Shown piece by piece: positions 41,013 through 53,607 of a stretch of DNA of 64,000 bases; position 1 is the first letter of the stretch; each line of letters starts with the position of its first letter. The notes beneath the pieces were generated by a model that searched no databases, was not told the DNA's origin, and worked only from the letters and a program-made list of their open reading frames with translations. Made by a program: the position numbers and the translations under genes. Where the stretch lies: the NCBI GenBank assembly GCA_024734555.1, contig JANPWX010000338.1:2753155-2817154 (forward strand), in the 5' to 3' direction. Source of the stretch: Trochalopteron elliotii. Taxonomy: Eukaryota; Chordata; Aves; Passeriformes; Leiothrichidae.

Positions 41013-44000
41013 GAATTTACAAAATAATGTTATCAACCATATGTGATCAGTCAAGGGAAAAATTCCTTGTAAAACATTGGACTGAAGAAGACTAATAAAA
41101 ATCTAAATGGGATACCAGGAAAATCTAAACAATTATTTACTCCAACGATTAAGGAATGGTAATAATACTACCATCTCCTGTACTGTTCTCTCCTCGATTT
41201 CTGGTAAAATTTGTTCTTCCAATTGTGGGCGTCTGGTATCTCAGCTACTTAAGGAAGAGAGGTGTTTTCCTGATGAAAGTCACTGCTGATTAGTCCGTGA
41301 AACACACCCCCTAGAGGCTCTACTTACGATGCACTGCAAGACAGATGTCTGAAAGAATGTCTTCTCTCTGCGCTCCCTGACTTCTCTCCACTGAGAAAAG
41401 TTATACAATTGTGATGCTGGCACCACAAGTGACAATTCCTATATTAGACACAACTTCAGTTATTGCCAAAATCAGATTTCCTAGTTCAGTGCTCTCCAGT
41501 AAAGGAAGTAAGCTACTGTAAAGGGAATAGCTTTAATTGTTCCTGGATTTGAGACAGGGGGAATGCAATGAGGTATTACACTTACAAGAACAATCATAAG
41601 TCAGACCTTTTAGAAATTCTGAATTATATTCCAGTTACGTTAATTTACTTCTAGGGATTCTGTGACTATAAATCTGTTTTGAAACTTAGTATTTAGATGG
41701 AGCTTTTAAAGAGGACATTCAACTCACTTAAAATGCAAAAAAAATCAACTACCTGCTTAAAGTGGAGAGCAATCCTTTGCAATCTGCAGTGCAGTTCACT
41801 TATTCTTTCCTTGTTCCATTTGATTAATGAAAGCAATGTATTTTCTCTTCTTCTGCCAGTGATTAATACTTCTCCATGCTTCTTTGTTTTTGGTGGCAGA
41901 TTGCTGGGGAGAGATTCCACTGTAAATTGTTTATGATATCAAGTTTTAAATAGGCTTTGCCAGCCTACTTATTTTGTGAAAAATACATCTCAGTTTCCAG
42001 CAGTGTATAGCCCAGACTGTGCCTTCTCTGTCTCTGTTAGAGAGAAGGGGAGTTTAGGGGAGGCCCTTCCAAAACTCACTTCCATCACTACAACTGACAG
42101 TGCAAAGTGAAAGAGAACATGTTGCTTGTCTGCTGCTTCCTTCCCCATGTCTGCATGGTAGGTGTGTGGGGCAGCAGGAGTAGCAGTCAGAAACTAAATC
42201 ATAGTTACTTACTGACCTTGGTAGGAGCAATATCCTCTCATGCTGTGAGTTAAAGCTCTAATGAGTTTTGGGGTAGTAAAGTAATACTTGGAAGGAACAT
42301 TGCTGTTACTGACACAGAGAAAAGTTGCTCCCTGAATTCTCCTTGGGAAATACTTTCTCCAGTACTGGCTGGGTATAACTCATGCCACCTGGACCTTGGC
42401 ACTGATGCAGGCCCTATTTTTAAACGTTATTTTGGATTACTGGCTGTGCTAGTGATTCACACAGTGCCAAGGATGTTCCTGGACAGGAATGCAATCATCC
42501 CTTTCCACTGCTGTAACTGTCTCTTGATGACTTCTGGATGAAGCTGAATCACCCAGCTATCCCTGGGCAGTCTGGCATTCAATACAAGCCAAGGAGCAAT
42601 AGGTAGTTCATGTGCAGCTGACCTGCTCTGGAGGAACAGAGAAGATGATAATACAGATGGGGACTGCTGTGCACGTGTTGGCCTCCAGAAAGAGACATTC
42701 AAGGCAAATTCATTTTACTGTAGGATATCTTACCAAACCTTTTCCTTGTTGGGCTTCTAGCTTTTTCAGTTTTTTCAGTTGTTTGGTTTTTACTGGTAAT
42801 TAACTCAACTGATGCTCAATTTGTACTCATGCACTAAGATTAGCTGTTGAGTATATTTTTTTTATGTTTACTTTTACTTTAAAGTTGTGAAATGCATACT
42901 GAGGTGCATGCAGATGTAAAACTGGTGGCAGTTTGTCAGCATAGCCTCAAGCATGCAAAAATCCTCTTTGCATTGGAGTGTGAGCACCACATCTTAAGCA
43001 AACTCTTTATCCTGGTTACAAATCAAATTTTTACTACAGAGTTCCCATTAATTAAACTGTGAGAGTAATTTCAGCCAGCAGCTCCTTGCATGGGGACCCT
43101 TTCACTCGTAGCTGGTGAAAAGTGATCTTCTGCTTGCTGAGGAAAAAATCTACACAATCATAAGGACAGCTCAGTGTCCAAACTCAGTCATCACCAAGTG
43201 TCCCTTAAACGACCTGGAAAAATAAATGGTTTCTCCTCATAATTTCCTTACCTTCCAGTCACTTTTTTGTCTGCTATATTTGCCTAAGAACCCAAAACTC
43301 AGGCATGGTGTGACATTTCCCTTCCTACCTCCTTTGCTTTCCACAGGCCTTTCACCCCCCAGCTGTTGCTGTTGCTGCCAGCTCCATTCAATTAACTTCA
43401 ACAGGAATGCAGTTGCCCCTCTGTGGTTCATCCTGTTCGAGATTAATGAACTGTGCTTTAAACCAAGAGAACTGCTGGTAAAAAATTCGGTATCATTTCA
43501 TTAGAAAATTTTGTACTCCTAATTAATGAAGGAGGTCATCTGAGGACTTGACAGAATTGAGTTTAACTGGAGGAAAATATCCACAGATCAAATATATGAA
43601 GTTTGCTGCTTCCTTTTCATCATCTCTCTCTCTGTGTACACCTTTTGTTTTCTGTCTCCCTGCCATCAAATCACCACCAAGGCACGTCACTGGGAGGCAT
43701 GGAGTAGAGGCAGCAGTAAAATGAAGTCGTTTGTTGTGTAGCCAGTTGTTTCTTCATCTTCTGAGTGATGAACACTGTGTATAATATGATTTATTTAAGT
43801 GTTAAAAAGCAGGGACTGGTCAAAATACTGAGGTCATTGCTTCTCCGGTTTCAATCCAAGAAAATTCCTAGTATTTGCCTTTCCTGCTTTTTCTGGGAAA
43901 CTTTGCAGTCCTTCCGTTTCTCAATAAAGTTTGTTTGGTACATTTGAGCAAAATCTTGGGCAATACCTTAGACATGTTCAGACTCTCACTTTCTGGATAT

Positions 44001-46792
44001 TAAAAGTAATTTTGATAGACACTGGGAAAAAGAAAGTTAACAAGGAACTTGACCAAGAAAGTACTGACAAGCCAGGGTAGTTACAAGGAAAGGGAGACGA
44101 AAAAGTTAAGCAACTGTTTAAAAAACAGACTTAAAAAAACAAGTTAAAAAAAAAGACAGCTCATCAAAAAATTTCAAATGCTATTCCCGGTTGGTCAAAC
44201 ACAGCTTTGTTTATTATTTCAGAGCTCTTGACTCTTCCTTTATGGCATAGTAATTAGTATCCATCCTGTAGAAGATCAGGTGAACACTATGGTTTCCAGT
44301 ATTTCATATTGTGCCATTGAAGGTGACCATAAAGAAATTAATTGCACAGCTGTCAATCAGATATTTTGGTCTTTTATGCCCAAAAAAACCCTGTGATGTT
44401 TGGTACTTATGTCTCTAAATCATGATGTAATAATTTTTTCTTAGAGGAAATTTATATGGGTCCTTCTAAGTTCTAAAAATATACTTCTATCTCTCCTAGT
44501 AAACATATCTATTATGGGAATGATATATCTATAAAAAATAGATTGAATCCAGGTTTTGAATGTAAAACTAAGTCTAACGACTGGATTTTTGATATGATAC
44601 CAAAATAATTTTTTGTACAATATATTGTAAAGGGCCAGACATCCACCAACCACAAAATATGCAAGTTTGTATTCTGCACATATGAAGGATAAGAAGTTGA
44701 TATGTTTGAGTCAGAGTTCCTCACAGTGTTTTGTTTAAGTGCTGGAGCCAGTTGATGTGCTAGCACACACACTTATGTTTCACTATATGAGAACAGAAAA
44801 TCAGCCAAGCACAAAAATAATCTGTCAGCCATCATTTTGGGGGGATGGTACTTTGGTTTTGGTGTACTCCACTATTATATTTATAGATTCTAAAGGAATT
44901 AGATGATTACCTTCAGATGTAATTACCACAGAAGTCGTGGAAAACAGGATTTTCAAAGCAGCCCAAGGAAACTGAGGACCCAGTTCTTAGCAGTCAGGAA
45001 AATAATACCAAGTCCCAGTCCCAGCCTCAAACATGCTAGTATCAAGGATCTGTATGGAAGCATCAACATGGGTTTGTTGTAAACTAGCCAGCTGATGATG
45101 TTTCTGCAATACTAAGAGGTCTTATATAGTGAAATATTTCATATCAAGTTCAGTTTGTCATGAGAAAGAACCTGTATTTTACCTTCTGCAGGGGCACAGT
45201 TGTTGGGTTTTTTTGAGTTGGTTTGTTGTTTATTTTTTTTCCTGAACAGCATTAAGGGCCAAATGCTCAATCCTTTTATGTCAAAGGCAAGGTTTGATTT
45301 AAATGAGATCAGAATGCATGAGTATGTGCTAAATCAGATATTTTTAAATGTGTGCCACTTGAGATTGCGGAAGAAAAAACATGCTCATAAATATTTGTGA
45401 TTTGTTTGAAGTCAGAGTACATTTCTCTCTATGGGTCTATTTATAGCTTCAGGATAAGAAATTCGTAGGCTTAGTAGCAGGAGCTAATGAGTGAGACTTT
45501 CACAAACTCAGAATAAAAACATGAGTTGTAATTTTCTGTTTCTTCAGACTAAAGAAAATTCATGAGTCTTGTAGCTGGGATATAAAATTAATCCTGCTTA
45601 CTTAGGAGAACTTTAATCACAATGCAGTTTTCCACTTGAACCATGGTATCTGTAGTAGTCAAAGAAGTCAGTTCTCACAGAGTATTTTTGCATCTGTCTT
45701 TGTCTCCTGTTAAAATAAACCTTTGATTTTGCCAGTGCCCAAGATTAGACTGTAATGTAATATTTTTATATTTTTAGTTTTTATGCTGTTGGCTATATTA
45801 AGATCGGGAACACAAATGGGTTCTTGTGAATCCTGAAGTGTTCCCTTTTTTTTGCTGCTGGAGTCCAGCTCCCTACAATATCAACAATCAACTTCTATAC
45901 CAAAGCCAAGCAGTGACAGTTGCAATAATGAATATTTGCTGTGGGCCATTGGTATGAAAATAGCACAGTGCTACAAGCCTGCGTCACCAGAAACAAATCT
46001 TCCATTTGACTGTGGCTGAATTTCCAGCTCAATTTTAGAACATTTATAATTGAAATAGCTCTTAAGGCACTGTCATAATATAGTGTTCAGAAATGCTGAT
46101 TCAGTCTCCAAGGCATGAACTCAAATGCCTTCCTACTTCTTTTTGGTGTTGTTTTTCCTTGTTGTTTTTTTTTTAATCCCTTATACCTTTAATGCTGTAC
46201 CCTTATTTAGGGCACTGAACTGTGGACAGGCAGCAACACTGTAATATATTCAAGGGGACTCATGCTGGTTAAGTTAGAAGTTCTTGTGTGAAAAGGAATT
46301 GAATTGCCACTTTGTAAGCTCACTTGACAGCTTTTAGAATGTTTTATTCTTAATCTCTGCTGAAAATTCTGAACTTTATATGAGGATGAGCAGCTTTGCA
46401 TCTTTAAACATGTCATGGCTTTTACATCGTGAACTTTGATGGCTTTCTATTTATGTTTTAATGTCATTAGTGTATTTGCATTAGTAGAATATAAAGTGCA
46501 TTTATATAGGGGACCTCTTAAAAATGCAGAATATATGCACTGAACTTTAATTATTTTTCGAGATGAAGAATATGCTGATGACATTTACTATTTTTAATTT
46601 TTATATAGTATGCTGCTTTCATTCATGCATCTCAAAATACCCTCAAAATATCCAAAACAGCTAGCATAGTTGAATGTATTTTCTTTTTGCTTTAAATTAA
46701 TTACAATAATTACATGGTGAAATATTAGATCAGCATAGATACAGAAGGTCAGATACTTGAAGCAGAATAAAATCTGCTGTTGTTTAAGCTTC

Positions 46793-46808
46793 TTTTTTTT
46801 TTTTTTTT
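46793..46808. repeat. T homopolymer
   Basis: This is a long uninterrupted T run (16 bases). Similar shorter runs are at about 11950-11963, 27977-27990 and, as A on the + strand, 31020-31036. None is flanked by a recognisable retrocopy. Confidence 0.85.
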
Positions 46809-47714
46809 CGTTTATTGCCTCAGGTTTTCCTATGGAAAGTAAAGAAATTATGATCTGTATTTTGCTTAGGGCTAAATAATGACCCTTACACTGCAAAGCT
46901 GGCAATGGTGGTTGATGTACATATCTAATTTCCTGCAAGATTAGAATGAGAACCAACTTTGCCATCAATCCTGAGAGAATGTTAATGTCCCTTTCCCCTC
47001 CCTGGGCCATCTGCCCTTTGCCTTCCATGTCACCAAGCGAGCACATTGGCTAAGCCTACTACTGTACAGCAGTACCAGGATGCAGAAACTGATGATTTAA
47101 AAGCAGTGTTAAAGCTTATAAAGCAACAGGGTTTGGGCTGGGATTGGGCTTTTGAGGAAAACAATTTCACTGCAGCAGTTTTTGACTGAAGGAAAACAAA
47201 CAGTGGATTTTCTTGAATGGGAAAGGAGTGACTAGTTAACTCTACAGTTTTGTGGACAGATCTTTATTTGATATAAAAAAATAAAAGGGCTTTTTTTTTT
47301 ATCAGTTTCCCAACAAAAGGATTATTAATTCAAAATACTTTTTTTCTTTTGAAACATTGTATTTTTTAAAAAATCTTAAAATAAAAAGATGCAAGGCAAC
47401 ACCATTCCTTCGGCACTGATATTTAACATCCCCAGTACCTTTAGGATATGACATCCTTCAGGCTCTCTTTCAGGAAAAAGAAAAAGTGTGATTTGACCTT
47501 GAGTGGGACTTTTTTTTTTTGCTATGTGCTTTAATGCCTGTCAATACCTAGAATATTCACATGAAAAATACTGCTTTCTTGGGTTTATGAATGATAATTT
47601 TTTAAAATCTCCTGGGAGAGTATGCAGAAACATTACAAAATACACAATGTATAGAACTTAATAGAGCTTAAAGGATCGTATTCCCACTGACTGAAAGGAA
47701 ATCATATTTGTGTA

Positions 47715-48150
47715 GATATTTGTTCAGCCAGCTTCAAGTCCCCCAGTAGGAAATATTTCTGGATCTGTGTAGGTAGGCTATTCCCAGGCTTCATTAACTT
47801 TAATATTAGAAAGAATTTCCTCACATCTAATCTAAGTCTCTGGATGTAATCCAGTAGTTCTTGTTCTACTAGGAGGGATGAGGGAGAAGAGTATATTCTC
47901 TTATTTTTAGCTACCTTCTACAAATATGAAAAACACTGTCAGTGCTAACCCTTTTTCTTCTATATTCACAGTTCATGTTTTCTTAACCTCTAATTCAATT
48001 TGTCTCCCTCCATCACAAACACTCTCTTGTTCCTTTGCATTGGTATTGCTTCTGGATTAAAAACAAAGCAAGTAATTTGGGGTTTTTTTTGACATTGCTG
48101 TCCCCAGGCTGGACACAGGGCCTCCAGAGCTGATCAGAGGAGGAAAAAAA
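47715..48150 (-). mobile_element. Old CR1 3' region fragment
   Basis: Read on the minus strand this is an eroded CR1 3' UTR and ORF2 end. On the + strand the expected order is present: GGCTTCATTAACTTTAATAT with AGAAAGAATTTCCTCACATC (about 47787-47826), AGTTCTTGTTCTACTAGGAG (about 47855), GTTCATGTTTTCTTAACCTC (about 47971), then CAGGCTGGACACAGGGCCTC (about 48106) and CTGATCAGAGGAGG (about 48130). The divergence looks much greater than in the 1541-3010 copy, suggesting an older subfamily. Limits are approximate. Confidence 0.75.
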
Positions 48151-49817
48151 TACCTCCTAAATCTTTTGCTTTGCACTTTCAGTGTGGTGGCAACCTTTTT
48201 TATAGCACAATGATAGAGGAGGTGTGTGTTCATCATGTCTGCTACTGAAAGATTTTTCTGAAAACCAAGTAAATAATAAAAAAAAAGAAAACGATCAAAA
48301 TAAAATAAACAATAAAACTTCCCCAAATGCAGTATTGCGGTTGTTGTTCTTCATTCTGTGTTAATAGATCAGATTAAACCTAGTGAGTGTGGATTCCTGC
48401 AATTGTCTTTACTGAAAAGCATCTAATTTTCTAAACTGTTTCTTCAATGCATTAAAATTGTTTTGAAACAGGTTTCTCAGTGTGTTTGCCTTGCTTCCAG
48501 TTTGATATTGCCTGCTAAGGTATTAAGAATGTTCTCCATTAACAAAGTTTTTGAACAATACTAGTCTGCAAAGCCCCACTGTGGTATCAATTAGTTGTGT
48601 CCCTTCTGCATGGGAGCACTTAGCTCTGTAAGTGAAAGAATTGCTATTTTGTCTATTCTAATGGGAGGCAATAAATAAAGCATAGTACAGGTAGAGAATC
48701 ACTAACACCAAGGAATGTAGGAAACCAAAATGAGCTACTGTGGAAAGTACCCAAGTCCAGGCATATCTCAGTAAAGTAACTAAGATTTTTTCTTGGAAAA
48801 GCTACTACTCAGTAGGTTTAATATGATAAAATACAATGCTGCAAAGGCAGAACAGCTCCTGTCCTTTGTCTCCTTCTCATGTCCCCTACCTGCTATCTTC
48901 TTCACTGCCTTCACTGCTGAATTTTGCTGTCCTCCACCCTGCCAAGTACTTAACAAGCACAAGATACTGTCATATCCAAATATCCTGTATCAATTATTCA
49001 AACTCCAATATCATTGTGTATTTTCTCTCTCTTTGATTGGGGAGCTACAGGAAAAGCACAAGTTTTTAGGTGCAAGAACTAGGTTTCCAGATGTGGATAT
49101 ATATCTTACTTGTAGTCTTTCCAAAAAATAATACTGATAGGCAAAATGAAAATCTTATTAGTGTTTGTTTAGGTCTCAGATATGGAATGTTGTATATTTA
49201 GTTACTGTTATTATTATGTGTCATTATTATGTAATAAAGGATAACAATGTGTACTGTGTATTTATAATTACCTTCATTCTTTTAGTGTTGGTGCTGGGAA
49301 AAATCAAGTGTAGTATCGATTTTTTTTTTAACCAGATATAAAGGACAATTTTTTTCATTTTAGTTTCATTAGTACAAGATGTAAAAACTTTAGCTTGGCT
49401 ATGCAATCAGCATAAGTATTATGTGTTGCTGTGGCTGTTTATGCATCTGAAGTTGTGCATATAAATTTTAACTGCTTGTTGTGCTGGTCATTTACATGAC
49501 TTCTTTTATTGCATTTTTTTTCTGTTGTACAGTGCAGTCTTAATGACTTTTTTGTTCAGTTTATGAGTTATGTGTGAGGAGGCTGCAGGAGACAACACAC
49601 GGTCTTTTAGTACATGGGAGTACTGTATTTTGTAACCACATGAAATACAAAGAAAAAGGTCAGGTTTAGTTCTTTTCCATTAGTCAAACCATCATCAGAA
49701 CAATCTTCCTCTCTGTGTCATCACAGCATTGGGATGTCAACAAGCAAACACCAAAGGTCACACAATTTTTTGTTTGTTTGTTTTCATTTTTTTTCCATCT
49801 CCTCTCTTTGCCCACAG

Positions 49818-50051
49818 ACGCTAACACAGGGACACCAGCAATATCAACAACGACAACCGTGGAAATCCGGAAGAGCAGTGTTATGACAACTGAGATCACC
49901 TCTAAAGTGGAGAAGATCCCCACAACAGCCACTAGCAGCAGCACTTGCCCTTCCGTTGAGACTGAGGAGGAAAAAGCAAAAAGACTGCTCTACTGTTCAC
50001 TATGCAAAGTCGCTGTCAACTCTGCCTCACAGCTGGAGGCGCACAACAGTG
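49818..50051 (+). CDS. ZNF385D: ZNF385D internal coding exon: Ser/Thr-rich linker and first part of a matrin-type zinc finger
   Basis: This exon starts after a pyrimidine-rich acceptor ending CCCACAG and ends at a GTGAG donor. It is 234 bases long, with phase 1 at both ends. The first residue is split with an upstream exon outside the window. It encodes a Thr/Ser-rich stretch (motifs TTTTVEIRKSSVMTTEI and TSKVEK), then an acidic-to-basic turn (ETEEEKAKR), then the start of a C2H2 finger, YCSLCKVAVNSASQLEAH. Zinc ligands Cys60, Cys63 and His76 (numbered from the first residue in the window) lie here; the last ligand, His82, is in the next exon. The spacing C-x2-C-x12-H-x5-H is the U1/matrin type, which in this family is linked to nucleic-acid binding in the nucleus. 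I recognise the sequence from memory as ZNF385D rather than ZNF385A, B or C. An in-frame ATG upstream at 49715 is intronic and is not a start. Confidence 0.93.
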
Positions 50052-52001
50052 GTGAGATGGAGCACTGCTTGCTTGCTTCCTTTTTTTTTTTTTCTGTCTC
50101 AAGAGCACTGCAATTATCTTCCTCTGAATAGATGAGATCTCTTGCAGCAGGGGACAAAGAGGTGGCAGAAAACTGGCAATTACATGGAATTCATTAACTA
50201 TTAAAGTATAAAAATGACAGGCAAAGAGGCTTTCAAAAAAGGGAAAGAAAAGAATTTATTGCAAGTTGTGGATTTTCTTACACTTTAGCTTTTGCAGCTT
50301 CAAAACCTTATTGAGCTAAATGACAGCTCTACTTCATTACCTTTGGTGTTCAGAGTTTGGATAGTTTTGCTCGTGCCAACTAGCAAACTGAGTATGAATG
50401 CCATTAGCTTTGTTTGAAATCTAACAAATTAAGGCTGAAAGAGGGAGCATCAGTCAGTCAGAGTTCAATGATGGGAGTAAGAGTTCTTAGCTCCATGTTC
50501 TCTGTTAATAAATAACTTGTTAAAATTATGTATATTTTCCCTTTGTTTTCATCAACTGATAGCAGCTGCTGCATGCGAGATGAATGGGTAATTTCCTACC
50601 TCCATCATTCTCAGTTTTTAAGCCTTTTCTTGTCATTAGAGCTAGTAGCATCAGTATGTTCCTGTAGTAGAGAGTCACCATTTACAGTTGCTATTTTAAG
50701 CATGCTATTGATTGGCTCTGTGGTGGGTGGGGTTAAAAGACCTAGGGATTTGATATGGTGGCAGTGACCACTAAGATGTCTATCTTACAGAAAGTCCCTC
50801 ATTTTGGATGTCAGGGGCTACCTCTTATCAAGGGTAAGTAGGGTTAAGAGACAGAAAGAGAACCTTAGGTTTGAAATGTAGAGACAGTGATAATATACCT
50901 AGAACAAAGTTATCAATGGATTTATGATGCAATAAAAAAAACACTAACTTTGGCATATCTGTAGAACTCAGAATAGAAATTATAACTTCTTGGCATTCAT
51001 GAGAAACAAAATTCCATCAGTTTTGAATGCTGTTTACTATATGCCAGATCTTCAACTGGTGAAAGTTCACCTTCAAGCTGTACCCTTTTAAACTATTCAA
51101 CTTCATATGAGGGTTAGACTCTAAATATTCTGATCAGGTTGAGAGCCAAAACACTATTCTGAATATTTAAACACAACCTTCCAAGTTTTTCCGCCTGTGC
51201 TGATAAACTGTGTGTGTGCTCACACACGTTTTTTTTATAATTCTCTGTGGATGCATACAGCAATTAGCAGTGGAGCGGTGGTTCTGTGTGCAGTAGTTAG
51301 TCCATTATCATCACAGACTACCTGTGTGTGAGTCAACAGCATAAGAAATTGTTCAGTCTGAATAAAGGTGCAGCAACAGAACACAAGTGTTGTCTATCCA
51401 ACCTTTATTTACAAAGAAAAAACAAACAAAAAAAAAAGAAAGTGCTTTTTTCTCACATAAATGTTTCTCACATGTTTTGGTTTCTGTCCAGGACATTAAT
51501 GATCCACAGGTTGCTTCCAGGAACCTCTGCCCCTTTCTGGTTTGGAGAGTAATTAGTTAATTACAGATTTAATTGTAAGCTACCTAGACATACTATTTAT
51601 CAATCTGTTCAGGATGACTACAAATCAGAGCCAACTACATCTTTAATAGCTAAATTACTTTTCTTTTGGAACTACAATTCAGGTCTTATTAGCAGCAGGA
51701 GTTAATGAGAAGAGACACGCATTTAACTTCACATCAGGGTATCTGATTGTGCCACTACTTTCTGGTGTGGCTGCTTTGTTCTAGTGCATTACCTATAGGT
51801 ATGTAAATTAGTAATTAAATATCAGGTGTGAAATACTGTTACCTTAGTATGACTCTGATACAGACCAACACTGTCCTATTCCAAAGATAGCACATGGCCC
51901 CAAGCTGAGGCTCATATGATTTTATTTTAAAAAGAAAATAAAACAATGAATGCAACCCAATTGCCAAAGTTGTTTCTGTTTCCCATTTCTATTGTCTCCA
52001 G
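50052..52001 (+). other. ZNF385D: ZNF385D intron between finger 2 halves
   Basis: This is a GT-AG intron of 1950 bases joining phase 1 exons. It separates Ser78 and the split Gly79 codon from Thr80, so it cuts between the two zinc-binding histidines of finger 2. It has no recognisable gene or transposon. A small inverted repeat GTGTGTG/CACACAC sits at 51212-51227, and an A-rich tract near 51418-51440. Confidence 0.9.
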
Positions 52002-52180
52002 GGACTAAGCACAAAACTATGCTGGAAGCTCGGAATGGAAGTGGAACCATAAAAGCCTTTCCCCGGGCAGGCGTAAAAGGCAAAGGACCTGTGAATAAAG
52101 GAAACACAGGCCTTCAGAACAAAACATTTCACTGTGAAATATGTGATGTGCACGTAAACTCCGAGACACAGCTGAAACAG
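52002..52180 (+). CDS. ZNF385D: ZNF385D coding exon: end of finger 2, basic linker, Cys pair of finger 3
   Basis: The exon follows a TCTCCAG acceptor and ends in CAG before a GTATTC donor. It is 179 bases long, entering in phase 1 and leaving in phase 0. It completes finger 2 with TKHKTMLEARNG, whose His82 is the fourth zinc ligand. A basic, glycine-rich linker follows (IKAFPRAGVKGKGPVNKGN). Finger 3 then opens with FHCEICDVHVNSETQLKQ, carrying Cys123 and Cys126. The linker between the two fingers is about 40 residues, as is usual for multi-finger matrin-type proteins, where fingers are spaced rather than packed in tandem like Kruppel fingers. The reading frame stays open for a few codons into the next intron (to a stop at about 52202), so retention of that intron would truncate the protein before the finger 3 histidines. 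Confidence 0.94.
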
Positions 52181-53505
52181 GTATTCAGCCAGCTTGTAGA
52201 GTGAGAATCTTGGGCTGTTCTTTGTTTTCATAGTGGTAAAGTACCAACGCAGTCAGCACATGTCAATATAACAGTTTGTGTCCAAATGGAACTTACAGTT
52301 TTGTCCATTGTACTTGGCTGTCATGCTGTATATTTTGTTTTGATTATGATTTTCCCTTGCATGGAATATGTTTTCTCAAAAGTTCTCAATTATACACATT
52401 TGGTAAAGAGTTATAGAAGGTGTAAGTTGCAACACGTTACAGTTGTCTTTAGACTGCTAGAATTGTCCTGAGCTAATAAACTCTGCCATTTCATGTACTG
52501 CATATTTGCTTGACAAAGATGTGAAAGTGGGTGCAGCCAGTACTTTCACAGAACACTGAGTAACCCACTTAGAAATGTGGGATGGAGAGGATTTCTAGTA
52601 TTTTTATCAATGTTTCTCTCTAACTGAGAAGCATGACCTCTAAATTGCAATTACACTAAGTTATGTTCAGTCATTCTTCAGATGATCAAAGCTTTCTAAA
52701 AAACACTTAGTTTAATTCCATATGCCTATTGGAATTAAATACTTGTTCAGGAACTTCACAAGAACGAAGATGAATTCAATAACGGACAATAGCAATACCC
52801 ATTCTTCTGGTTTCAGGAAAAATATGTCCAGTTCTGTGTCTTTTTATTGTGATAATTCTCTTGAAAATGAAAATCAAAGTAAAATTACAATTCTGAAAAA
52901 TTGTACTTACTTCCAATACTGCAAGATAATCCGTGTAGAAAGATACTTTAAAAATCTCATAGATCTTATGAAGAAGATAATGGATTTTGTGCATTTTTTT
53001 CACTGTCACTTGGTTTGATATATAGCTGTCTCAGAAGGATGTCCAGGCAGCTTAGGGATTTAAACGATTTTATAACCTTATATTCTTCCCCAAATAAGGG
53101 ATGCTTTACTATCTAATATTCTTTAAAAACTTTCTATCAGCAGTGGATTGAATTTTATGGGTGCTTTATAGAGTTACGGAGGAGTTTTCAAAGGCTTCTG
53201 TCTTTAACCTGACTCAAGTCTTGTTGAAGTTAGAAAAGGTGGGAAAATATTTAACTGTAGTGAAAGCAGAGCTGAACTTAGGACTGATGAAAATTACAGT
53301 CCCAATGTGTGGTACACAAAGGATCCTTCAAATTTCAAGAGAGCATATTCTGTTTCATTATTGCATTAGTCAAAGTAATGCTGTTGTAAAGCAAAAGCCT
53401 TTAATATTGGAACAGTAGTCTTGTGTAAAGCAGAACCTGAAGTGATGTGTTGTGGAGCTATCACCTTTTGTTTTCTTCCCCCCCACACCAAATATATTTT
53501 AACAG
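52181..53505 (+). other. ZNF385D: ZNF385D intron within finger 3
   Basis: This is a 1325-base phase 0 GT-AG intron lying directly between Gln138 and His139, thus between the Cys pair and the His pair of finger 3. It contains AT-rich sequence with no repeat family I recognise. A C-run (CCCCCCC) lies about 30 bases before the acceptor. Confidence 0.9.
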
Positions 53506-53607
53506 CACATAAGCAGTAGAAGGCACAAAGACAGAGCTGCTGGGAAGCCACCTAAACCTAAATACAGCCCTTACAACAAACTCCAAAAGGGAACACATCC
53601 TCTAGGG
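53506..53607 (+). CDS. ZNF385D: ZNF385D coding exon: His pair of finger 3 and basic tail
   Basis: This short 102-base exon is phase 0 at both ends (34 codons). It lies between a TTTTAACAG acceptor and a GTAAGCC donor. It encodes HISSRRHKDRAAGKPPKPKY and then SPYNKLQKGTHPLG. His139 and His145 complete the third zinc finger begun in the previous exon (Cys123, Cys126), with the correct x12 and x5 spacing. The Lys/Arg/Pro-rich region after the finger is typical of the family and could add nucleic-acid or nuclear-localisation contacts; that role is inferred. Because the exon is a multiple of three, skipping it would keep the reading frame but remove both histidines of finger 3. Confidence 0.94.

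Larger units (their letters stand above)
1..49817 (+). other. ZNF385D: Large ZNF385D intron (3' portion), non-coding
   Basis: The first supported exon is at 49818 and enters in phase 1, so an upstream coding exon must exist, but I could not find one. In particular I saw no sequence resembling the first matrin finger or the Lys-rich segment that follows it in the family. All of this stretch is therefore read as one intron, in keeping with the very large introns of this gene in vertebrates. Its recognisable contents are the repeats listed separately. The remaining blocks (1-527, 611-890, 3011-7324, 7991-12533, 12593-23799, 24191-32261, 32379-37780, 37846-47714 and 48151-49817) hold AT-rich sequence with scattered homopolymers and no feature I can name. 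Unseen enhancers or conserved elements are possible. Confidence 0.7.

Noticed and set aside
41270..41303. Hammerhead-ribozyme-like core: CTGATGA at 41270 and CTGATTAGTCCGTGAAAC at 41286
   Set aside because: The second resembles a canonical hammerhead core but has T for the conserved G and lacks the strand that closes stem II. Using the first CTGATGA with the later GAAA leaves a mismatched stem II and no proper stem I/III pairing. Best seen as coincidence.
42080..42115. TCCATCACTACAACTGACAG, similar to a Thr-rich part of ZNF385D
   Set aside because: There are no flanking splice sites and no further match on either side; chance similarity to a simple Thr/Ser-coding string.
46793..46830. Minus-strand AATAAA followed by a long A tract, suggesting a retrocopy tail
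   Set aside because: The hexamer is only two bases from the A tract, far closer than a real cleavage site, and no recognisable gene sequence precedes it.
46594..47046. 150-residue minus-strand open frame, the longest in the window
   Set aside because: It crosses a long T homopolymer that adds a Lys run and removes stops, and shows no family signature. It is also antisense within the intron.
49715..50131. A 138-residue reading from an ATG at 49715 through the exon
   Set aside because: The parts outside 49818-50051 are intronic; strong splice sites and the family sequence match define the exon instead.
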